From positions 1 to 5,752 of the forward strand of contig JAQVDF010000146.1 in assembly GCA_028698405.1 (NCBI GenBank): a DNA stretch of 5,752 bases, read 5' to 3'. Position 1 is the stretch's first letter. Each line of letters begins with the position of its first letter. The notes below the pieces were generated by a model that was not told where the DNA came from, made no database searches, and was given only the letters and a program-made list of their open reading frames with translations. The position numbers and the translations under genes were made by a program. This stretch comes from Phenylobacterium sp. Its GTDB lineage: Bacteria; Pseudomonadota; Alphaproteobacteria; Caulobacterales; Caulobacteraceae. Shown here in pieces: positions 1-4,768 of the stretch.

Positions 1-1
1 C

Positions 2-1093
2 GAGGGCTTCTTCGTCGTCACCCAGAAGGGCGCCGACCTGTTGCCGTCCGACGCGCGGTTCTTCACCCGTTCGGGCTCGTTCACGGTCGATAGCGACGGC
101 TACCTAGTCAACGACCAGGGCTATTACCTGCAAGGTTGGCCGATCAATTCGGACGGCACCATCGATCGCAGCCCGGCGGACGTCACGCGGATGGGGCCGA
201 TCAACGTCCGCGACCTCGGCTCGGCGGTGGCCAAGACCAACGGGATCGTCGTCGCGGCCAACCTCAACAAGGACCAGGAAGCCGGCGTCGATCCCTACGT
301 GGTCGGCTCGATGAAGGACTACGCCGAGGACTCCACCATCGCCGGCGCCCGCCGCCCCGACTTCGTCATCGAGATGTCGGTGACCGACTCCACCGGCGGC
401 AAGCGCCGCGTCGAGATCGCCCTGGCCAAGGAGCCGGCGCCGGCGGTGAACACCTGGAACGCGGAAATCTACTCCGTGCCGGTCGACGACATCGAAGGCG
501 GCGCGGCGATCCGCAACGGCATCCTGGTGTTCAACCAGGACGGCACCATCGACATGACCGCCAGCACCCTGTTCGACACCCCGCTCGACATCGGCGCCTC
601 GGGCAGCGGCGCGCCGGTGGCCTGGGCCGACGCCCTGGGCATCGAGGGGAACGAGGTGAACATCGACGTCACCAATCTGACCAACTACGCCGCCCCCTCG
701 GCGGTGGACTTCGTGACCCCGAACGGCGCCAGCCCGGGCAGCATCGTCGGCGTCAACGTCGACGAGAAGGGCATCATCTCGGCGACCTTCGACAACACCG
801 AGGTGCGCACCATCGCCCAGATCGGCATCGCCACCTTCCCCAACCCGGACGGCCTGCTCGGCGTCTCGGGCGGCGCCTACCTGCCGACGTTGATGAGCGG
901 CGACTTCACGATCAAGGAACCGGGCGTCCTGGGCGCCGGCAACATCGCGCCCCAGGCGCTGGAGGCCTCCACGGTCGACCTGTCGGCGGAGTTCACCGGT
1001 TTGATCACGACCCAGAGGGCGTATTCCGCCTCCTCCAAGATCATCACGACCGCGGATCAGATGTTGGAAGAACTCCTTAACATCAAGCGCTAG
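2..1093 (+). CDS. flgE: Flagellar hook protein FlgE, C-terminal part (5' end outside window)
   Basis: This is the structural subunit of the flagellar hook, exported by the flagellar type III apparatus and polymerised outside the cell between rod and filament. The frame is open from base 2, so the gene starts upstream; a TTG at 41 is internal, not the start. The first visible residues (GFFVV, then TRSGSFTVDSDGYLVN and a QGYYLQGWP stretch) match the conserved block near residue 90-130 of FlgE/FlgF/FlgG proteins, so I estimate that about 90-110 residues are missing. The middle is the variable surface-exposed hook domain. The last 45 residues (ALEASTVDLSAEFTGLITTQ, then RAYSASSKIITTADQMLEEL) are the classic C-terminal coiled-coil (D0) helix of rod and hook proteins. 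The LNIKR end and TAG stop at 1091-1093 look intact. The downstream neighbour is sciP, as in Caulobacter. FlgE is preferred over FlgF/FlgG because of the long middle domain. Confidence 0.93.
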   Translation, partial: EGFFVVTQKGADLLPSDARFFTRSGSFTVDSDGYLVNDQGYYLQGWPINSDGTIDRSPADVTRMGPINVRDLGSAVAKTNGIVVAANLNKDQEAGVDPYVVGSMKDYAEDSTIAGARRPDFVIEMSVTDSTGGKRRVEIALAKEPAPAVNTWNAEIYSVPVDDIEGGAAIRNGILVFNQDGTIDMTASTLFDTPLDIGASGSGAPVAWADALGIEGNEVNIDVTNLTNYAAPSAVDFVTPNGASPGSIVGVNVDEKGIISATFDNTEVRTIAQIGIATFPNPDGLLGVSGGAYLPTLMSGDFTIKEPGVLGAGNIAPQALEASTVDLSAEFTGLITTQRAYSASSKIITTADQMLEELLNIKR

Positions 1094-1163
1094 TAACGTA
1101 GGTTAATAGGTTCTGTAGGTCGGCGTTATATCAACCTGTACCATTTTCTTACATCGGAACGGG

Positions 1164-1209
1164 AATGATTAGTCAATTCTTTACCTACGGGATTCACCGA
1201 CTGTTATGG
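1164..1209 (+). promoter_or_regulatory. Candidate sciP promoter region with CtrA-like and CcrM sites
   Basis: The gap between flgE and sciP (1094-1261) is clearly AT-richer than the surrounding genes. At 1169-1185 the sequence TTAGTCAATTCTTTACC resembles the CtrA box TTAA-N7-TTAAC, with one mismatch in each half. The second half could double as a -35 element, with TTATGG at 1204-1209 as a weak -10 at 18-bp spacing. GATTC at 1191-1195 is a GANTC site, the CcrM methylation target in Caulobacter-type bacteria, and lies between the two elements. A weaker CtrA-half-site-like TGTACCAT lies at 1137-1144. In Caulobacter, sciP is known to be CtrA-dependent, which makes the reading plausible, but the matches are degenerate. 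No sigma-54 flagellar promoter (TGGC-N8-TTGC type) was found here. Confidence 0.4.
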
Positions 1210-1261
1210 CCGCGGGCGTATGGTCCCTCCTGAGAAGTGATGGTGGGAGACGCGTAGAACC

Positions 1262-1549
1262 ATGTTGCAGCAGCAGCAAACGCGCACAAACAGCCGCGGC
1301 GAGCCCTATGTGATCGGGCCCACCGGCGCGCCGCTGACGATCAACGACCTGCCGCCGCCTGACACCGGCCGGTGGGTCATCCGCCGCAAGGCGGAGGTGG
1401 TCGCCGCCGTGCGCGGCGGTCTCCTGAGCCTGGAGGACGCGCTGGAACGCTACCGGCTGACCAGCGAAGAGTTCCTCGCCTGGCAGCGGTCGATCGACAA
1501 GCACGGTATGGCCGGCCTGCGGACCACCCGCATCCAGCAGTACCGCTGA
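1262..1549 (+). CDS. sciP: SciP, CtrA inhibitor protein (DUF1153 family)
   Basis: This is a small (95 aa) cytoplasmic regulator. In Caulobacter, SciP accumulates in G1/swarmer cells, binds CtrA and blocks its activation of target promoters, and it also contacts DNA. The protein is a complete DUF1153 member: a polar N-terminus (MLQQQQTRTNSRGEPYVIGP), the family block TGAPLTINDLPPPDTGRWVI at about residues 21-40, then a helix-turn-helix-like segment (RRKAEVVAAVRGGLLSLEDA, then LERYRLTSEEFLAWQ) spanning about 41-76. The length is typical of the family. The start is fixed: the frame closes at a TGA at 1238-1240, and this ATG is the only start after it. GGGAG at 1245-1249 is a rather distant ribosome site, 12 nt away. 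It sits just after flgE, which matches Caulobacter gene order, and ends before a strong terminator, so it is probably a one-gene transcript. Confidence 0.95.
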   Translation: MLQQQQTRTNSRGEPYVIGPTGAPLTINDLPPPDTGRWVIRRKAEVVAAVRGGLLSLEDALERYRLTSEEFLAWQRSIDKHGMAGLRTTRIQQYR

Positions 1550-1574
1550 TCCCTCCGGTCCCGTCCGGACGCAG

Positions 1575-1608
1575 AACGGCCCCGCCTCGGCGGGGCCGTT
1601 TTCGTTTT
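1575..1608 (+). terminator. Rho-independent terminator after sciP
   Basis: A near-perfect GC-rich hairpin has arms AACGGCCCCGCC (1575-1586) and GGCGGGGCCGTT (1589-1600), with two bases between them, so the tip pairs must open to form a loop. It is followed by the T-rich run TTTTCGTTTT (1599-1608). It starts 25 nt after the sciP stop. The converging resolvase gene on the other strand ends at 1610, right beside the T-run. The same hairpin could help stop that transcript, but the opposite strand has only a poor T-tract (TTCTGCG). Confidence 0.92.
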
Positions 1609-1609
1609 C

Positions 1610-2011
1610 TCAGTCCCCGATCCGCCTGACGCTTATCAGGATCCGTTCGCGCTCGCCGGAGCGACGCTCGACGAGCAGCCGGGCGACCTGGGCGTCGTCG
1701 TGGAAGACATAGCCCTTGATGGCGTCGAGGATCGCCTTGGCCAGATTGTCAAGGTCGAGCCAGGGCGGCTCGCCGACGTATTCCATGACGATCTCGACCG
1801 AGAACTCTCCCCAGCCGGGCCTGGCGCCGCGCCAGACCTTGCGGAAAAACTCGTAGATCAGCGGCTTGTAGTAGCGGGCCTGGGTGGTCAGGCCTTCGAC
1901 CACCACCTCGATGGCGCCTTCCGCCTCGCGGGCGCGCACCTTGCCGTGCTGGGTCCAGGCGTCCGTCACGCCCCTGATAGCCGCCCCGCGCATGTCCGGG
2001 AAGGCTTGCAT
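1610..2011 (-). CDS. RusA-family Holliday junction resolvase homologue
   Basis: This predicted 133-aa protein resembles RusA crossover junction endodeoxyribonucleases, metal-dependent dimeric enzymes that cut four-way DNA junctions. The diagnostic block is WLDLDNLAKAILDAIKG at residues 84-100, with D86, D88, N89, K92 and D96, followed by HDDAQV at 104-109. These correspond to the acidic residues of the RusA active site (D70, D72 and D91 in E. coli, from memory). The C-terminus continues with the usual basic strand region (LLVERRSGERERILISVRR). The length fits the family (about 120-140 aa). The N-terminus is less typical: it lacks a clear proline-rich RusA opening and carries an aromatic, basic segment (YYKPLIYEFFRKVW, about 47-60). 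The ATG at 2011 is the most upstream possible before an in-frame stop; an ATG at 1993 is an alternative, and neither has a clear Shine-Dalgarno. RusA genes are often prophage-borne, but no phage gene is visible nearby. Confidence 0.8.
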   Translation of the reverse strand: MQAFPDMRGAAIRGVTDAWTQHGKVRAREAEGAIEVVVEGLTTQARYYKPLIYEFFRKVWRGARPGWGEFSVEIVMEYVGEPPWLDLDNLAKAILDAIKGYVFHDDAQVARLLVERRSGERERILISVRRIGD

Positions 2012-2064
2012 GACGGGCCGGGACGGCTAAACCGCTGGCGCAACTTGAGCGCCGGAGGCCCTGG

Positions 2065-3456
2065 ATGACCACGACCCGCACCGAGACCGACACTTTCGGG
2101 CCGATCGAGGTGCCCGCCGACCGCTACTGGGGCGCCCAGACGCAGCGCTCGCTGGGCAACTTCAAGATCGGCTGGGAGCGTCAGCCGAAGCCGGTCATCA
2201 AGGCCCTCGGCGTCGTCAAGCGCGCCGCGGCCGAGGCCAACATGGCCTTGGGCAAGCTGGACCCGAAGATCGGCAACGCCATCGTCGCCGCCGCCCAGGA
2301 AGTGATCGACGGCAAGCTCGACGACCACTTCCCGCTGGTGGTCTGGCAGACCGGTTCCGGCACCCAGTCCAACATGAACGCCAACGAGGTGATCTCGAAC
2401 CGGGCCATCGAGATGCTGGGCGGGACCATGGGGTCGAAGAGCCCCGTGCACCCGAACGACCACGTCAACATGGGCCAGTCGTCGAACGACACCTATCCGA
2501 CGGCCATGCACATCGCCTGCGCCGAGGAAGTGGCCCGCAGCGTGATGCCGGCGCTGGAGCACCTGCATTCGGCGCTGAACGAGAAGACCAAGGCGTTCGG
2601 CCACATCATCAAGATCGGCCGCACCCACACCCAGGACGCCACCCCGCTGACCCTAGGCCAGGAGTTCAGCGGCTACGCCCACCAGGTCGCGATGAGCGTG
2701 CGGCGGATCAAGGAGAGCCTTTACGGCCTCTACGAACTGGCCCAGGGCGGCACCGCCGTCGGCACCGGCCTCAACGCGCCTGTCGGCTTCGCCGAAAAGG
2801 TGGCCGAGCGGATCGCCGATATCACCCACCTGCCGTTCGTCACCGCGCCGAACAAGTTCGAGGCCCTGGCCGCGCACGACGCCATGGTGTTCAGCCACGG
2901 GGCGCTGAACGCGGCCGCCGCGGCCCTGTTCAAGATCGCCAACGACATCCGCTTCCTGGGCTCGGGCCCGCGGGCGGGGCTGGGCGAGCTGGCGCTGCCG
3001 GAGAACGAGCCGGGCTCGTCGATCATGCCGGGCAAGGTCAATCCGACCCAGGCCGAGGCCCTGACCATGGTCTGCGCCCACGTCATGGGCAACCACACCG
3101 CGATCACCGTGGCCGGCAGCCAGGGCCACTTCGAGCTGAACGTCTTCAACCCGGTGATGGCCTACAACTTCCTGCAGTCGTGCCGGCTGCTGGCGGACGC
3201 CGCCATCTCCTTCACCGACAACATGGTGGTCGGCATCGAGCCGCGCGAAGACAACATCAAGGCCAACCTCGAGCGCTCGCTGATGCTGGTCACGGCCCTG
3301 GCGCCGAAGATCGGCTACGACAACGCCGCCAAGATCGCCAAGACCGCCCACAAGAACGGCACCACCCTTCGCGAGGAGGCCGTCGGCGGCGGCTACGTCA
3401 CCAACGAGGAATTCGACGAGATCGTCCGCCCCGAGAAGATGATCTCGCCGGGCTGA
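2065..3456 (+). CDS. fumC: Fumarate hydratase class II (fumarase C)
   Basis: The enzyme catalyses the reversible hydration of fumarate to L-malate in the TCA cycle. It is an oxygen-stable, iron-free homotetramer of the fumarase/aspartase superfamily in the cytoplasm. The 463-aa length is typical and the gene looks complete. Conserved regions appear in order: [14 protein letters not shown] (residues 96-109), [14 protein letters not shown] (129-142), the [12 protein letters not shown] loop (184-195) with catalytic H188, and the signature [13 protein letters not shown] (317-329) with S318/S319, K324 and N326. These positions match E. coli FumC numbering as I recall it. Absence of an aspartase-type pattern and the high similarity to FumC favour fumarase. 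The ATG has GGAGG at 2054-2058, 6 nt upstream. The gene is transcribed away from the RusA-like gene across a 53-bp gap that must hold both promoters; I see no convincing promoter motif there. It is followed 15 nt after the stop by a large palindrome. Confidence 0.97.
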   Translation: MTTTRTETDTFGPIEVPADRYWGAQTQRSLGNFKIGWERQPKPVIKALGVVKRAAAEANMALGKLDPKIGNAIVAAAQEVIDGKLDDHFPLVVWQTGSGTQSNMNANEVISNRAIEMLGGTMGSKSPVHPNDHVNMGQSSNDTYPTAMHIACAEEVARSVMPALEHLHSALNEKTKAFGHIIKIGRTHTQDATPLTLGQEFSGYAHQVAMSVRRIKESLYGLYELAQGGTAVGTGLNAPVGFAEKVAERIADITHLPFVTAPNKFEALAAHDAMVFSHGALNAAAAALFKIANDIRFLGSGPRAGLGELALPENEPGSSIMPGKVNPTQAEALTMVCAHVMGNHTAITVAGSQGHFELNVFNPVMAYNFLQSCRLLADAAISFTDNMVVGIEPREDNIKANLERSLMLVTALAPKIGYDNAAKIAKTAHKNGTTLREEAVGGGYVTNEEFDEIVRPEKMISPG

Positions 3457-3471
3457 TCTGGGAGCTGTGGA

Positions 3472-3551
3472 AGGTGACAGGTAGCGCTCACGCGCAACCA
3501 GTCACCGAACAGCGGCGGTGACTGGTTGGCCGGAAAGCCTACCTGTCGCCT
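3472..3551. repeat. Concentric two-stage palindrome of four GGTGACWGGT-type units
   Basis: Two inverted repeats share one axis at 3511/3512. The inner arms, 3495-3507 and 3516-3528, are a perfect 13-bp match around an 8-base loop (AACAGCGG). The outer arms, 3472-3484 and 3539-3551, match at 12 of 13 positions plus one G-T wobble. Between them is a symmetric 10/10-base largely unpaired region. All four arms carry variants of one 10-mer: GGTGACAGGT (3473-3482, +), its kin on the opposite strand at 3497-3506, GGTGACTGGT (3517-3526, +), and opposite-strand GGCGACAGGT (3541-3550). Centre spacings are 24, 20 and 24 bp. No T-run follows, so it is not a standard intrinsic terminator for fumC, though it could protect or end the fumC transcript. 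Alternatives are a dispersed REP-like element or an operator array for the small downstream ORF. Confidence 0.85.
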
Positions 3552-3601
3552 CTCGGGCCACGCGACATGAGGCTGCCGCGGCGCAGGCTATCCTTTTCGC
3601 C

Positions 3602-3751
3602 ATGGGCAAGGCCGCACTCAGGCTGGAGATCGATGCCGACCTCCTCGCGAAGGCGAAGGAGACGGGCGTCGACGTCAGCGCGATCGCAGAAGGTCGTGCT
3701 CAGGAAGACGCAATCCGGCGCGCCCTCGACCGGAACTTCACCGGGTTCTAG
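3602..3751 (+). CDS. Short CcdA-like antitoxin ORF, no toxin partner, C-terminus missing
   Basis: This 49-residue ORF opens MGKAALRLEIDADLLAKAKE and continues TGVDVSAIAEGRAQEDAIRR. The first 30 residues resemble the N-terminal DNA-binding/dimerisation half of small alphaproteobacterial CcdA-family antitoxins (strand ALRLEID, helix LLAKAKETG, then VDVSAIAE). The usual C-terminal tail that wraps the CcdB toxin (a WAEEN...N..IAERG.F-type pattern, from memory) is absent; the ORF ends at ALDRNFTGF. No CcdB-like ORF is seen on either side. The frame is open upstream to 3518, but the family motif begins at this ATG. There is no Shine-Dalgarno. GCTATCCT at 3587-3594 resembles a Caulobacter -10 element and would place the transcript start at about 3601-3602, so a leaderless mRNA is possible. 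The stop is 4 bp from the stop of the converging HDO gene. It may be a decayed remnant rather than a working gene. Confidence 0.5.
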   Translation: MGKAALRLEIDADLLAKAKETGVDVSAIAEGRAQEDAIRRALDRNFTGF

Positions 3752-3755
3752 CCCC

Positions 3756-4676
3756 CTACTCCGCCGCGTAGACCACCGGGTGCTCGTGGGCCCAGAGGTG
3801 GGCGCGGTAGGCTTCGAAACACTGCTCCCCGAGGATCAGGCGCATCAGGGCGCCCTCGGCGATGTAGCGGGTGCAGCCGGGGTCGGCCTCGACCAGCGGG
3901 ATCAGCACCTCGGCGTTCCAGGCCCTGGAGTGCCCGACGTCGAGCACCGCGTGCAGGCCGAAATACTTGCGCAGGGCCGGCTCGACGCCCAGGCGCTTGA
4001 GCCCGGCGTCGACGCAGGCCACGCGGGACGGGGCGGTCAGCTCCACCGCGCCCAGCGCGCCCACCGAGTGGTAGGCGTAGCGCCGCGTGGTGGCGAAGGC
4101 GGTCAGGGTGTTGGCCAGCGCCAGCGACTGCCACAGCGTACCCTCGATCGAGGGCGTCAGCTCGAAGCCCTCGATGGTGCGGTCGAGCATCGGGCCGTGC
4201 ATGCCCGAGGCGTTGCCGCGGCCCATCTCGTCCCAGTAGTTGCGGGCGAGCTCCAGCTTGGCCCTCGCCGGCATCTTCACCTGGGTCATCGCCACCAGGT
4301 CGTCGAAGCCGGCCTCGCCGGCCGCCTCCTGGGTCAGGAACCACTTGAAGTCCTCGAGGCTCGCCTCGGCCTCCAGCCAGGCGAACAGCTGGTCGTACTG
4401 GCCGGGGCCGCTCTCCTTCAGGTCCTCGAACCAGGCGACGAAGCCTGCGGGGTCGGTCGGCACGCCGGCGAGGTCGGGCGCCACCTGGGCGCGGAAGGCC
4501 TCCACGAAAGCGCCTTCCAGCCGGCGCATCCGCGCCTCCTCGCCGATCTCCTCGCGCCAGGCGGCGGTCGGCTCGCCCACGGCCAGCCGGCGGCGGTTCC
4601 AGCGGGCGAGGCCCTGGTGCAGGGCCTCGGCGTCCGGGAACTGCGGGGTGAACTCGCCCAGACGGGCCAATCGCAT
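3756..4676 (-). CDS. Heme-oxygenase-like diiron (HDO) protein, iron-containing redox enzyme family
   Basis: The protein belongs to the heme-oxygenase-like metal-oxidase group (Haem_oxygenas_2 / iron-containing redox enzyme family), which includes UndA, BesC, CADD and the SznF central domain. Known members use O2 and a diiron site for N-oxygenation, C-C cleavage or desaturation. In the longest (322-residue) reading, YWDEMGRGNASGMH supplies E166 and H176, helix GALGAVELT supplies E228, and YFGLHAVLDVGH supplies H258, D262 and H265. The spacings (E-x9-H, then E, then 30 residues to H-x3-D-x2-H) equal the SznF ligand spacing as I recall it, so the metal site appears complete. The protein is all helical, with no signal peptide or membrane segment. 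The ATG at 4676 gives 306 aa. TTG at 4688 has the better ribosome site (GAGGGAG about 8 nt before it), and TTG at 4724 gives 322 aa. It lies 92 nt after the polyprenyl synthase gene on the same strand. The substrate is unknown. Confidence 0.82.
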   Translation of the reverse strand: MRLARLGEFTPQFPDAEALHQGLARWNRRRLAVGEPTAAWREEIGEEARMRRLEGAFVEAFRAQVAPDLAGVPTDPAGFVAWFEDLKESGPGQYDQLFAWLEAEASLEDFKWFLTQEAAGEAGFDDLVAMTQVKMPARAKLELARNYWDEMGRGNASGMHGPMLDRTIEGFELTPSIEGTLWQSLALANTLTAFATTRRYAYHSVGALGAVELTAPSRVACVDAGLKRLGVEPALRKYFGLHAVLDVGHSRAWNAEVLIPLVEADPGCTRYIAEGALMRLILGEQCFEAYRAHLWAHEHPVVYAAE

Positions 4677-4768
4677 TCCAGCTCGCAAAAGTCGGTCTCC
4701 CTCGTGGCCCAAGGAAGCGCGCAACTGGCGGCTGGGTTCCTATGGCCGAGCCTCACGGCCCGGCGGGC

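Noticed and set aside
136..1080. 314-codon + strand frame overlapping flgE in another frame
   Set aside because: It is extremely Arg/Gly/His-rich and unlike any protein family; the flgE frame carries the conserved hook motifs.
1100..1137. AGGTT/AACCT inverted repeats just after flgE, as a flgE terminator
   Set aside because: The 5-bp arms are far apart with no stable stem and no T-run.
1966..2628. 220-codon - strand frame across the rusA/fumC gap and fumC 5' end
   Set aside because: It covers the well-supported fumC start and ribosome site and has biased composition.
2653..3351. 232-codon - strand frame inside fumC
   Set aside because: fumC is unambiguous on the + strand; the antisense product is His/Arg/Gly-rich with no recognisable domain.
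3518..3601. Upstream extension of the CcdA-like ORF to an ATG at 3518
   Set aside because: It would start inside the inner palindrome arm. The added residues do not resemble the family, and the conserved motif begins at the 3602 ATG.
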